A DNA stretch of 48,604 nt, taken from Halonatronomonas sp051745425 (GTDB lineage Bacteria > Bacillota > Halanaerobiia > Halanaerobiales > Halarsenatibacteraceae). The translations under genes were made by a program, and so were the position numbers. The notes under the pieces are model-generated. The model saw only the letters and a program-made list of their open reading frames with translations. It was not told the DNA's origin and did not search any database. The stretch lies in contig JBNJEB010000002.1 in NCBI GenBank assembly GCA_051745425.1, positions 1 to 48,604 of the forward strand, in the 5' to 3' direction. Positions 39,386-48,586 of this stretch are shown piece by piece. Position 1 is the first letter of the stretch, and each line of letters starts with the position of its first letter.

Positions 39386-40228
39386 ATGGCCAGCAGGGTA
39401 CCTACTAGAAAATTAGGTAGTACTGGAGAAGATGTCTCTATTCTTGGACTTGGCGGTTATCATATTGGTCTTCTGGAAGAAAAAGAGTCAATAAAGTTAA
39501 TCAGAAAGGCCATAGATCAGGGCATTACTTTCATGGACAACGCCTGGTGTTATCATAATGGACTCAGCGAAAAGCTAATGGGTAAAGCACTTCAGGATGG
39601 TTATAGAGAAAAAGTATTTTTAATGACAAAGAATCATGGCCGGACAGTTGAACGGTTTAATAAACAATTAGAAGATAGTCTAAAAAGATTGCAAACTGAT
39701 TATATTGATCTTCTTCAACTCCATGAGATAATCAATGAAGGAGAGCCTGCTAGAATTGAAAAAGAGAAAGTATTGGAAGCAGCCCTTAAAGCTAAGGAAG
39801 CAGGCAAAATCAGGTATCTGGGCTTTACAGGTCATAAAGATCCCCATTATCATCAGCAGATGCTGGAATTAGATATTGACTGGGACACAATCCAGATGCC
39901 AGTTAATATTCTTGATTATCATTACCGGAGTTTTCAGCAGCAACTAATTCCCCAGGCAGAAGAAAGAGGGATTGGAGTAATTGGGATGAAAAGTCTGGTT
40001 GCAGGTCGGATTTTTAATACTGATCTATCTGTTGAAGAGGCAATCACTTATTGCCTCTCGCTGCCAATCTCAACCCTGGTCAGTGGAATAGATTCACTGC
40101 AAGTTCTGGAGCAGAATTTAGAGATAGTAGAAAACTTTAAACCGGCTACAGAAGAGGAACTATATAGTTTGCGAACCAGGATTGAACCTGAGGCCTATAA
40201 AGGTCAACACGAATATTACAAGCATTAA
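39386..40228 (+). CDS. Aldo/keto reductase
   Basis: A 280-residue NADPH-dependent TIM-barrel reductase of aldehydes or ketones. The catalytic tetrad can be read: Asp51 and Tyr56 in FMDNAWCYHNG, Lys82 in MTKNHGR, and a histidine in LLQLHEI. There is no C-terminal ferredoxin domain. ATG at 39386 is chosen since the GTG at 39377 is in the AGAGGTG ribosome site. First gene of a run with peroxiredoxin, AOR and a MoaD-like protein, all joined by short gaps, suggesting aldehyde handling. Confidence 0.85.
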   Translation: MASRVPTRKLGSTGEDVSILGLGGYHIGLLEEKESIKLIRKAIDQGITFMDNAWCYHNGLSEKLMGKALQDGYREKVFLMTKNHGRTVERFNKQLEDSLKRLQTDYIDLLQLHEIINEGEPARIEKEKVLEAALKAKEAGKIRYLGFTGHKDPHYHQQMLELDIDWDTIQMPVNILDYHYRSFQQQLIPQAEERGIGVIGMKSLVAGRIFNTDLSVEEAITYCLSLPISTLVSGIDSLQVLEQNLEIVENFKPATEEELYSLRTRIEPEAYKGQHEYYKH

Positions 40229-40245
40229 AGAAAGGGGGAGCTAAA

Positions 40246-40716
40246 ATGGTAATTTCAGCAGGAAATAATCCCAATGCTATAGTCCTGCCTGATCAGGACG
40301 GTGAAGATATTTATATTAGTGATTATGACAATCAGTTTAAACTTCTTTCTTTTCACCCACTGGCCTGGACATCGGTCTGTGCCAGCCAGATGAAAGATTT
40401 AGATCAGCATTACCAGGATTTTATTGATAATGATACTATTCCCTTTGGAATCAGTATGGAACCGGTACCGACCAAGAAAGCCTGGGCTCAAAACCTTGAA
40501 CTAAAAGATCTGAAGATTCTATCAGATTTTTATCCGCTAGGTTTTGCAGCCCGAATGATGGGGGTATATATTGAATCTAGAGGCCATTCAAAACGGGCCA
40601 ATATCTTAATGGATCCTGAAGGGAAGATCGTCTGGTCTAAGGAATATAAACCGTCTGAAAGGCCTGATATCAATGAGGTATTAGAGGAGGTAAAAAATGC
40701 AGGGAGTCAATCATAA
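40246..40716 (+). CDS. Peroxiredoxin (AhpC/TSA family)
   Basis: A 156-residue peroxidase with the active-site motif PxxxTxxC in HPLAWTSVCASQM: Pro38, Thr42 and peroxidatic Cys45. The conserved arginine is probably in SKRANILMDP. No second cysteine is visible, so it is a 1-Cys type that needs an external thiol or flavin reductant. AAAGGGGGAG precedes the ATG. It overlaps the AOR gene by 20 nt, so the two are translated together. Confidence 0.85.
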   Translation: MVISAGNNPNAIVLPDQDGEDIYISDYDNQFKLLSFHPLAWTSVCASQMKDLDQHYQDFIDNDTIPFGISMEPVPTKKAWAQNLELKDLKILSDFYPLGFAARMMGVYIESRGHSKRANILMDPEGKIVWSKEYKPSERPDINEVLEEVKNAGSQS

Positions 40717-42583
40717 GATTTTAAAGGTTGATCTAACAAAACAAGAATTTACAGTTGATGAGCATGATGATAATTTTTATCGGAAATATATCGGGGGCCG
40801 GGGTTTTGCCCTCTATTATATGCATAAAGAGCTGGACCCGGAAGTAGATCCCTTAAGTCCAGAAAATATGCTGGTCTTTGCAGCCAGTATCATTGTTGGG
40901 GCCCAGGGTCCGGCAATCCCCAGGCTTACAGTCTGCAGCAAATCACCCTTGACCAATGGCTTTGGAGAAAGTGAGGCCGGCGGTTACTGGGCACCAGAAT
41001 TAAAGAAGGCCGGTTTTGACGCCATTGTTATTACCGGGAAAGCAGAGAAACCGACTTATCTCTATATTGAAGATGGCCAGGTTGAATTTAAGGATGCCAG
41101 TCATCTCTGGGGCAAGGAGACAGGAGCAGTCCAGTCAGATATTCGCAAAGAATATGAAGACGAGCGGATTCAGGTTGCCCAGATTGGTCCTGGTGGAGAA
41201 AATCAGGTTCGCTATGCCTGTATCACCAATAATCTTGGTCATTTTAATGGCAGAAATGGCCATGGAGCTGTCATGGGCTCGAAAAACTTAAAGGCCATTG
41301 CTGTCAGAGGCCGAAAAGATCTTGAGCTGGCAGATAGAGAAAAAGTTTTAGAGATTAATCGCTGGACAGCCAAAGAAGGTATGGAAAACCCATTAGGTTC
41401 TTCCTTACATGAAGTTGGAACCTGGGGAACAGTTGCATCGAATCAGGAAGCAGGGGCCTTACCGACAAGAAACTGGAATCTTGGTCAGTTTGATCAGGTC
41501 GAAGAAATTTCTGCAAAGGCCTGGAAGGAATCAATCTCCAAAGAAGGCCGGGGCTGTTATGCCTGCCCAATCCGCTGCAAACGAGTGGTTGAAGTTACCG
41601 AGGGCAAGTATCAGGTCGACCCCAGGTATGGAGGCCCTGAATATGAGACAGTAGGTTCCTTTGGCTCAACCCTTGAGATTGCAGATAAAGAAGTAATTGC
41701 TAAAGCCAATGAACTCTGCAATAAGTATACCCTGGATACAATTTCTACAGGGATGACGATAGCCTTTGCCATGGAAGCCTTTGAAAATGGCCTTCTGACT
41801 GAAGAAGATACTGGAGGAATCAGGCTTGAATTCGGGAATGGTGAGGCAACTATTAAGCTGATCGAGATGATTGCCAATAGAGAAGGTTTTGGTGATCTTC
41901 TGGCTGAGGGTAGTTTAAGGGCTGCCAGAGAGATTGGCAGTCAGGCCAGCAAATATACCCATCAGGTCAAAGGCCAGGAGGTGCCAATGCATGACCCTAG
42001 AGTTAAGACAGGGGTCGGTCTCCAGTATGCTACTGCCGGCTATGGTGCTGATCATATGAAGGCTCCCCATGATCCTTTTTATGCCACAATCGATAGCTAT
42101 GGGACAAAATCAACAAAGTCGTTGGGAATCTATGAGCCAGTTGATCCTCTATCTCTAGGCGAGGATAAAGTCCGACTCTATATTAATCTTGATCTTTACT
42201 GGACATTAATTGATATGCTTGGAGCCTGTCAGTTTGGCTATGCTCCTAGAGGACCTGTTCCGATTAAAATGATGTTAGAATTAATCGAAGCTGTTACAGG
42301 AGAAGACATCAGTTTAAAGGAATTAATGGAAGCAGCAGAAAGATCAATAGATATGGCCAGGGTCTTTAATAATAAGGCAGGCCTAAAACCAGAAGACGAT
42401 TTTCTGCCAGAAAAGTTTTATGAAGATTTCGTTGATGGTCCTTTAAAGGGTAAGAACGGGATAGATAGAGATGAATTTGCTAAAGCATTAAAACTCCGTT
42501 ATCAGATGATGGGCTGGGACCCTGAAACCCTTAAGCCTGGCAGGGCAAAGCTTGTTAGAATGGGTATCGAATGGATAGAATAA
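40697..42583 (+). CDS. aor: Aldehyde:ferredoxin oxidoreductase (tungsten/molybdenum enzyme)
   Basis: A 628-residue AOR family enzyme oxidises aldehydes to acids and reduces ferredoxin. Visible marks: the N-terminal KILKVDLTKQ and YIGGRGFALYYM, SKSPLTNGFGESEAGG for pterin binding, the [4Fe-4S] cysteines in RGCYACPIRCKR near residue 287, and the fourth cysteine in DMLGACQFGYA. It contains a bis-pterin tungsten (or molybdenum) cofactor. The ATG at 40697 lies inside the end of the peroxiredoxin gene, after GAGGTAAAAA. A MoaD-like gene follows by 3 nt. Confidence 0.93.
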   Translation: MQGVNHKILKVDLTKQEFTVDEHDDNFYRKYIGGRGFALYYMHKELDPEVDPLSPENMLVFAASIIVGAQGPAIPRLTVCSKSPLTNGFGESEAGGYWAPELKKAGFDAIVITGKAEKPTYLYIEDGQVEFKDASHLWGKETGAVQSDIRKEYEDERIQVAQIGPGGENQVRYACITNNLGHFNGRNGHGAVMGSKNLKAIAVRGRKDLELADREKVLEINRWTAKEGMENPLGSSLHEVGTWGTVASNQEAGALPTRNWNLGQFDQVEEISAKAWKESISKEGRGCYACPIRCKRVVEVTEGKYQVDPRYGGPEYETVGSFGSTLEIADKEVIAKANELCNKYTLDTISTGMTIAFAMEAFENGLLTEEDTGGIRLEFGNGEATIKLIEMIANREGFGDLLAEGSLRAAREIGSQASKYTHQVKGQEVPMHDPRVKTGVGLQYATAGYGADHMKAPHDPFYATIDSYGTKSTKSLGIYEPVDPLSLGEDKVRLYINLDLYWTLIDMLGACQFGYAPRGPVPIKMMLELIEAVTGEDISLKELMEAAERSIDMARVFNNKAGLKPEDDFLPEKFYEDFVDGPLKGKNGIDRDEFAKALKLRYQMMGWDPETLKPGRAKLVRMGIEWIE

Positions 42584-42586
42584 GCT

Positions 42587-42844
42587 ATGACAACTAAAAA
42601 AAAGTTAGAAGTTGTAGTAAAAATTGTCGGCCATCTGGAGCGTTATATCTCTGGTGATCAGACTGAGTTAAGCCTGAAATTACAGGAGGCTAGCAGAGTC
42701 ACTGATCTCTTAAAAGAACTTGAAATACCTGAAAAAGAGATTGAGTATATAATGATCTTAGTCAATGGTCAGCCAGCAAGTAAAGAAACAGTCTTAAAGT
42801 CAGATGATCGAGTGAGCCTTTTAACTCTGGCCGATGGCGGTTAA
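42587..42844 (+). CDS. moaD: MoaD/ThiS-like sulfur-carrier protein
   Basis: An 85-residue ubiquitin-fold protein ending in the required Gly-Gly (LADGG), which becomes a thiocarboxylate. It has the family's central VNGQP turn. It most likely donates sulfur for the pterin dithiolene of the AOR beside it. A link of this sort is common in AOR operons. ThiS is an alternative but the neighbour favours MoaD. The start is 3 nt after the AOR stop, with no strong ribosome site, suggesting coupled translation. Confidence 0.85.
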   Translation: MTTKKKLEVVVKIVGHLERYISGDQTELSLKLQEASRVTDLLKELEIPEKEIEYIMILVNGQPASKETVLKSDDRVSLLTLADGG

Positions 42845-42849
42845 TAAAA

Positions 42850-42879
42850 AAATGCCCTGGTGATAAGCCCAGGGCATTT
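42850..42879. terminator. Bidirectional terminator between moaD and pepF
   Basis: AAATGCCCTGG (42850-42860) with CCAGGGCATTT (42869-42879), a perfect 11-bp stem. The minus side continues with a longer T run. Confidence 0.88.
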
Positions 42880-42900
42880 ATATACAATATTATTTTAGTT

Positions 42901-44712
42901 TTACTTTTCTATTTTTTCGCTCAACTCAATAATCTGGTCAATAGATTCACCGATAAAGTCAATTGTATCATTTAATGGTTTGGCTGTTCTGATATCAACT
43001 CCAGCCATTTCAGCAAGTTCAACCGGTGTTTTGCTGCCACCTGCTTTGAGAACTTCAATCCAGTCATTGACAGCTTCCTGGCCTTTTTCTTTAATTCTCT
43101 GATTGGCAGCAGTTGCAACTGTCAGGCCGGCACTATAGGTATAAGGATAAAGACCCATATAATAATGGGGTTGGCGCATCCAGGTAAGTTCAGCACCGTC
43201 AGTAATTTCAACTGCATCACCCCAGAATTTCTCGAGGACATTTTTCTTTAAATTACTCAGCTTTTCGGCATGAATGCTTTCACCTTTATCGATTAATTTA
43301 TAGACCTCTCGCTGATAGGCAGCCTCTAAAAGGTGGGTAACAAAATTATGGTAATAGGTATTGCCAATCATTGCAGATAAAGCCCAGCGCTGAAAACGGG
43401 GCTCATCTTTCTGTTCAACTAAATAATTGGTTAAAAGCAGTTCGTTAATTGTTGATGGCGCTTCAACAAAATAGGTCGATGGTCTATCTTCATAAAAACT
43501 ATTATTCTGCTGGGAGAGGATAAAGTGACCGGCATGGCCCAGCTCATGGACTAAAGTATAAACCTGACTCATCAGCCCTGTCCAGGAGAGGAGGATAAAT
43601 GAATTAACCCCATAGGGAGTAGCACAGAAGCCACCAGTTGATTTACCTTTATTCTGAGCAAAATCAACCCAGCGTTCTTCATAAGACTTCATAACTAAAT
43701 TCTTATATTCTTCACCTAAGGCTGAAAGGGCACCTTCCACATATTTTTTTGATTCTTCAATTGTTACTTCTGGCTCAAAGTTGGGGTCCAGCGGGATCTT
43801 AAGGTCAGCATAGGTTATTTTATCCAGATTATAAAGTTCCTTTAGATGTTCGGCATATTTTCTCATATGAGGAGCCAGTTTTTCCATAATCAGATCGATC
43901 TGTCTGTCATATAATTCCCGGTCAACTTTCTGATCAAATAATAGATATTCAAAGATATCGTCATAGCCTCGCATATCAGCGATTATCTTTTCTTTTTGAA
44001 CCTGGGTGCTATAAGTTGAAGCCATTGTGTTTTTATAATCTGCAAGGTTCTTTGAGAACTGTTCAAAAGCTTTTCTCCGGATTTTAGTATCAGGTTCATA
44101 CTGGTATTCATTCTCAAAGAGAACAAAACTTAAAGGGTATTCTTTTCCATCAACCTTAAAATTATCAAAATCTAGATCAGCCAGTTTAGCCTGATTATAA
44201 ATATTTTGTGGAGCATCAAGTACAGGAGAGAGGGCAGATAATGATTTTTCTACTGCCGAATCAAGTTTATATTGCTTGCTTCTTTTTAAGTCGCTGAGAT
44301 AAACCTGATAATTTTCAGACTTAGATATCACTTTATCTAAAATTTCATCATCCAGTTCTTTAATTTCGCTTTCAATAAAGGAAGTCTTACTCATTAAATT
44401 TGAAAAGAACATTCTGATTTTCTGCAAACGCTCCTGGTTTTCTGAGTTAGTTTCATCAACTGAAGTTGCCAGTGAAGCATAAGAGTAGAGATGATAGCCC
44501 TTGATCATTATTTCCTCATAATCCTTTAAACAATTAAGAATTGATTCTGGATTATTCAGTTCACCTTTATAATCTTTTGCTATTTTGTCTACTCCAGCTT
44601 TAACTTCTTTTAAAGTTTTAATGTATTGGTCTTCAGTCTTAAAGAGCCTGGTTAGGTCCCATTTTAATGTTTCTTTAATTTCTTCCCGTTTTTTCATATT
44701 CTCTTTTGGCAA
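42901..44712 (-). CDS. pepF: Oligoendopeptidase F (M3B)
   Basis: A 603-residue zinc peptidase that cuts short peptides in the cytoplasm. The catalytic HELGH is at 389-393 in LVHELGHAGHF; a downstream EAPSTINELLL supplies the third zinc ligand, a glutamate. Length and the N-terminal helical LTRLFKTEDQY match PepF. The start is TTG at 44712, 8 nt after AGGAGGGG; an in-frame ATG five codons later is too far from that site. Fits with the peptide uptake theme of the window. Confidence 0.93.
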   Translation of the reverse strand: MPKENMKKREEIKETLKWDLTRLFKTEDQYIKTLKEVKAGVDKIAKDYKGELNNPESILNCLKDYEEIMIKGYHLYSYASLATSVDETNSENQERLQKIRMFFSNLMSKTSFIESEIKELDDEILDKVISKSENYQVYLSDLKRSKQYKLDSAVEKSLSALSPVLDAPQNIYNQAKLADLDFDNFKVDGKEYPLSFVLFENEYQYEPDTKIRRKAFEQFSKNLADYKNTMASTYSTQVQKEKIIADMRGYDDIFEYLLFDQKVDRELYDRQIDLIMEKLAPHMRKYAEHLKELYNLDKITYADLKIPLDPNFEPEVTIEESKKYVEGALSALGEEYKNLVMKSYEERWVDFAQNKGKSTGGFCATPYGVNSFILLSWTGLMSQVYTLVHELGHAGHFILSQQNNSFYEDRPSTYFVEAPSTINELLLTNYLVEQKDEPRFQRWALSAMIGNTYYHNFVTHLLEAAYQREVYKLIDKGESIHAEKLSNLKKNVLEKFWGDAVEITDGAELTWMRQPHYYMGLYPYTYSAGLTVATAANQRIKEKGQEAVNDWIEVLKAGGSKTPVELAEMAGVDIRTAKPLNDTIDFIGESIDQIIELSEKIEK

Positions 44713-44846
44713 AATTACCCCTCCTGAAAAATATATTAATTTTTGGTACTTTATTTGAAATAATACTAATTATATTATAGAATATTAAGATGAACTTAAC
44801 AACTAATTCCTTAAATAATCTCCAATAGGTTAGCTGAGGTGATAAA

Positions 44847-46520
44847 ATGCTTAAAGAAGTTTTAGATAAATTAGATTATTCAAGTTCTAAAAATGATATT
44901 ATTGATGATATAACAGCCGGGCTTTCTGTAGCAGCTATTGCCCTGCCTCAGAATATGGCCTATGCTTTAATCCTGGGACTTGATCCAATTTACGGTCTCT
45001 ATACTTCTATAGTTTCTATGTTTATTGCCTCGCTTATTGGAGTATCAGATTATCTAATAGTAGGCCCAACTAATTTAATTGTAGTGGCAATAGCAAGTGG
45101 GTTATCTGGAATAAGCAGTGATCAATATCTGGAAGCAGTACTGTTATTGACCTTTATGATGGGGGTTTTTCAGCTCTTATTAGCACTTTTTAAACTCGGT
45201 GATTTGGTTAATTATATTTCCAGGTCAGTCATTGGAGGTTTAACGGCAGGGGTTGCAGTTATTATTTTTAGTGGTCAACTTGATAATCTCTTTGGGTTAG
45301 AACTGCCATCGGCCTCAAATGTCTTTATGGAATTATATTATTTCATTGTCAATATAAATCAACTAAATTTTTATTCAGTCTTTGTTGGTGGCTTAACAAT
45401 TTTAACTTTAATTTTACTTAATAAATATAAACCAAAACTGCCTAATTATTTAATAGCAATGATTATACCAGTGGCCATTGTTTATTTTACCGGTCTCCAA
45501 AATAATCTTGAGGTAGTGGAAAATTTTCCAGCTAAACTGCCATCATTTTCCCTTCATAGTTTTGATTTAGGTTTTATTGCTGAATACTGGAGCACAGCAC
45601 TTTCAGTTGCTCTGTTAGGCTTTATTCAGTCTTTATCAGTAATTAAATCTTTAGAATTAAAATCAGGACAGGAAGTAAAAATAAATAGGGTGTTTTTAAG
45701 CCAGGGAATTATTAATTTAGTCTGTTCTTTTTTCAATAGCTTTGGAATTTCTGGTTCTTTTACAAATAGTTTTACTAATTATCAGTCCGGGGCTCGAAGT
45801 CGCCTTTCTGAACTTATAACTGCAATAACAATAGTTTTATTCATAATCTTTTTTAGCCCTCTGACCGGTTATATACCAATTCCCAGTCTGGCTGGCCTGG
45901 TCATTGTAGTTGCTATTAAAATGGTTGATATAGAAGAAATCAGAAATAATTTCAGAAATAAATTTGATAGTTTAATCTTTTTAGCAACATTTATTACTAC
46001 AATTAGTCTGCCACGGCTGGATTATGCTGTCTATTTTGGAGTGATAGTTTCTTTTATTCTAGTTTTAAAAAGTACAAGTTCAATTAATTATTCCCATTAT
46101 GAATATGAAGATAGAGGCAAGCATTTTCACAGGAGAGAGCTTTCTGATATAAAAAATGGTAATTTTGAAAAAGGTTCTTATATCCTGATTAATTTATCAG
46201 GAAATATTAGTTTCAATGCCTCTGAGAATCTCAAACATAATTTAGATGAAAGTTATGTTGAAGATCAGGCTTTTATTATCCGGCTCAGAGATGTAGAAAA
46301 TATTGATCTTACCTCTTTAAAAGAACTGGAGGCCTTTATAGATAGAGTTAAAGAATCTGGGGGAAAGATTATTCTTAGTGGTATAGATAACAAGATTTTT
46401 CAGATGTTTGATCGCTATGGTATTGTTAATAAGGTTGGAAGAAAAAATGTTTTTATGGCTGATGACCTTATCTTTTCTTCAACAAAATCAGCAATTGAAA
46501 AGGTCAGAGAAGAAGATTAA
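44847..46520 (+). CDS. SulP family anion transporter with STAS domain
   Basis: A 557-residue membrane protein. The first helices carry the SulP sequence GLSVAAIALPQNMAYALILGLDPIYGLYTSIV; about ten more hydrophobic segments follow to about residue 410. A cytoplasmic STAS domain occupies about 440-550 (INLSGNISFNASENL, IIRLRDVENIDLTSLKELEAFI). Members move sulfate, bicarbonate or other anions; the substrate is not readable. The end overlaps the converging cca gene by 4 nt. GAGGTG precedes the ATG. Confidence 0.88.
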   Translation: MLKEVLDKLDYSSSKNDIIDDITAGLSVAAIALPQNMAYALILGLDPIYGLYTSIVSMFIASLIGVSDYLIVGPTNLIVVAIASGLSGISSDQYLEAVLLLTFMMGVFQLLLALFKLGDLVNYISRSVIGGLTAGVAVIIFSGQLDNLFGLELPSASNVFMELYYFIVNINQLNFYSVFVGGLTILTLILLNKYKPKLPNYLIAMIIPVAIVYFTGLQNNLEVVENFPAKLPSFSLHSFDLGFIAEYWSTALSVALLGFIQSLSVIKSLELKSGQEVKINRVFLSQGIINLVCSFFNSFGISGSFTNSFTNYQSGARSRLSELITAITIVLFIIFFSPLTGYIPIPSLAGLVIVVAIKMVDIEEIRNNFRNKFDSLIFLATFITTISLPRLDYAVYFGVIVSFILVLKSTSSINYSHYEYEDRGKHFHRRELSDIKNGNFEKGSYILINLSGNISFNASENLKHNLDESYVEDQAFIIRLRDVENIDLTSLKELEAFIDRVKESGGKIILSGIDNKIFQMFDRYGIVNKVGRKNVFMADDLIFSSTKSAIEKVREED

Positions 46521-46526
46521 TCTTCT
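46511..46526. repeat. 16-bp perfect palindrome at the convergent gene ends
   Basis: AGAAGATTAATCTTCT spans both overlapping stop codons of the SulP and cca genes. It forms no loop longer than two bases as a hairpin, so it may act as a weak terminator or be a by-product of the overlap. Confidence 0.5.
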
Positions 46527-47746
46527 CTGGCTTCTTTAATAAATTTACAGCGGAGCTGGAATAACTGTTCACCTACTTTGTACCCCTGATATTTTTGCAG
46601 GTCGATATCATTTCCACTGGTATTAGCATACATCTTATGGTATAGCTTTATCATTTCAGAGATATAAGCAGGAATCTTTTTATTATAATCTCGGCCCTGG
46701 TCATCAGCAATAATTATCAGGGCAAACTCTTCAATTGAGAGAGGTGACCTTTTAATATCTTCAAATAAATTGACGACTTTACCAGGATTCATTTTATTAA
46801 AATGATAAACACGCATATGGTGTCTAATAACAAGGCGAGCAGCTCTGTATACTTTTTCTGGTAGAATATAATCTTTTCTGTTTTTAATAACATCAAGAAT
46901 AGCCAGGCCATAGTCTTCATGGTCATAATGATGGGGATATTCTTCTGCCGGTGTTGCTGACTTGCCAATATCATGAACCAGAATTGCATATCTTAACATA
47001 AATTTCTTCTCATCAGTAAAATCAGGTTTAGAAGTCAGTCTGACTATTTTATCAAAGGCCAGCATTGTATGAGTAAAAGCATCACCCTCAGGATGATATT
47101 TTACAGGCTGTTCTACATCAATCAATTGCTTTAATTCTGGGAAATGATACTTTAACAGGTCAAACTCCTTTAATAACCAGAAAAATTGGCTGGCCCCATC
47201 CAGCAATATAATTTTTTTAAGTTCTTCAAAGACTCTCTCAGGATATATATCTTGTATTTTTTGAGCATCCAGAAGCATATAATCTATTGTTTCTTCAGAG
47301 ATCTTTAGATTATATCGAATGGCCAGTCTAAAAGCCCGATAGATTCTTAAGGGGTCGGCTTTAAAGCTGTTTATATCAGGTATCTGTAATCGGCCCTGGA
47401 TTAAATCGGAAAGTCCATTACAGGGATCAATAAGTTTTAGCTCCTTTAGCTCTATAGCAATACTATTAATAGTGAAATCTCTTCTAAAAAGGTCATTTAA
47501 GAGTTGCTTTTCAGAGATTAAATTGATTTCGTATTTTATATCTTTTTTTCTATCTTTTAAGAGGAAAACTTTAAAATTAGTTCCGACTTTTTTAGCTTCA
47601 GGAAAGAGTTTTTTGAATTTGTTCTCTGATAGGCCTGAGATGATTAAATCAAGGTCTTTGATTTTTTCATCTAGCAATAGATTTCTAACAGCCCCACCAA
47701 CAAGGTAGGCCTTGCCTCCAGATTTATAAACATTATTAAGATCCAT
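46517..47746 (-). CDS. cca: CCA-adding enzyme / tRNA nucleotidyltransferase with HD domain
   Basis: A 409-residue class II nucleotidyltransferase, cytoplasmic, expected to build or repair the CCA end of tRNA. Visible: LVGGAVRNLLLDEKIKDLDLII with the metal aspartates, RRDFTINSIA, a template segment ADPLRIYRAFRLAIR, then a C-terminal HD domain (VHDIGKS). Poly(A) polymerase or an A- or CC-adding form is possible; sequence alone does not settle specificity. AGGAGGGG precedes the ATG. Confidence 0.87.
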   Translation of the reverse strand: MDLNNVYKSGGKAYLVGGAVRNLLLDEKIKDLDLIISGLSENKFKKLFPEAKKVGTNFKVFLLKDRKKDIKYEINLISEKQLLNDLFRRDFTINSIAIELKELKLIDPCNGLSDLIQGRLQIPDINSFKADPLRIYRAFRLAIRYNLKISEETIDYMLLDAQKIQDIYPERVFEELKKIILLDGASQFFWLLKEFDLLKYHFPELKQLIDVEQPVKYHPEGDAFTHTMLAFDKIVRLTSKPDFTDEKKFMLRYAILVHDIGKSATPAEEYPHHYDHEDYGLAILDVIKNRKDYILPEKVYRAARLVIRHHMRVYHFNKMNPGKVVNLFEDIKRSPLSIEEFALIIIADDQGRDYNKKIPAYISEMIKLYHKMYANTSGNDIDLQKYQGYKVGEQLFQLRCKFIKEARED

Positions 47747-47851
47747 AAAATTCCCCTCCTGTATTTATCATATCATAAAAAACTTCATTGCTGGATATAA
47801 ACTATAGAATAAGTTATAATGTTAGTATCAATTAAATGGTGGTGAAAATAA

Positions 47852-48586
47852 GTGAATAAATTTTTAGTAATAATTTTAATAATACCAGTCTTTTTACTAT
47901 CCAATTTTTTGCTGGCTGGAGAATCTCTACAGGCAGCTGAAAGTAAAGAGGTTGTTGTTTTAATTCATGGGTATAATAAAAATTATAGAGATATGAATTA
48001 TTTAAAAGAGTATCTTGAAGAAAAAAATTACAGGGCAGTTTCTGTAGATCTTCCCTTAAGATTTAGGTCAGTTAAATATGCCACAGAAATTTTTAATGAT
48101 AAAATGGCAGAGATTATTATGAGCCTGAAATCTGAAGAAAAGATTAGTTTTGTTGGTCATAGCACCGGAGGGCTTGTTATCAGAAAATATCTGGATGATC
48201 TTAAAGACCGTGAACTAATTAATAGAGCAGTACAGATAGCAACTCCCAATCAGGGTAGTAGCCTGGCAACCTTTGTTTCAGATATCTCAGAATTATGGAC
48301 CAGTATCTTTGTTACGCTTGAATCACTGGAGCCTGAGAATGTAGAAGCAATGGATTTATCAGAAGGAGAGTCTATTGAAATAGGAGCGATAGCAGGAAAT
48401 CAAAGCACAAAGTTTATTGGCAGTATCCTGGATGGGGAAAATGATGGCCGGGTAAAGGTTAAGTCTGTAAAGTTTTCTGGACTTTCAGATTTTGCTGTAA
48501 TTCCCTTTCATCATAATGAGATCCATCACCAGAAAGAGACAGCAGAGCTTGTCGATAGATTTTTAAAGACCGGAAAATTTAACTAA
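47852..48586 (+). CDS. Secreted alpha/beta hydrolase, lipase-like
   Basis: A 244-residue protein with a signal peptide (hydrophobic MNKFLVIILIIPVFLLSNFL, cleavage near SLQAA), then IHGYNKN for the oxyanion region and the nucleophile elbow GHSTGG (serine at about 102). Late DGR and HHNEIHH may supply the aspartate and histidine. Likely a periplasmic or exported lipase/esterase, class I.4-like by size. GTG start at 47852 after GGTGGTG; a TATAAT lies at 47815-47820. Confidence 0.78.
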   Translation: MNKFLVIILIIPVFLLSNFLLAGESLQAAESKEVVVLIHGYNKNYRDMNYLKEYLEEKNYRAVSVDLPLRFRSVKYATEIFNDKMAEIIMSLKSEEKISFVGHSTGGLVIRKYLDDLKDRELINRAVQIATPNQGSSLATFVSDISELWTSIFVTLESLEPENVEAMDLSEGESIEIGAIAGNQSTKFIGSILDGENDGRVKVKSVKFSGLSDFAVIPFHHNEIHHQKETAELVDRFLKTGKFN

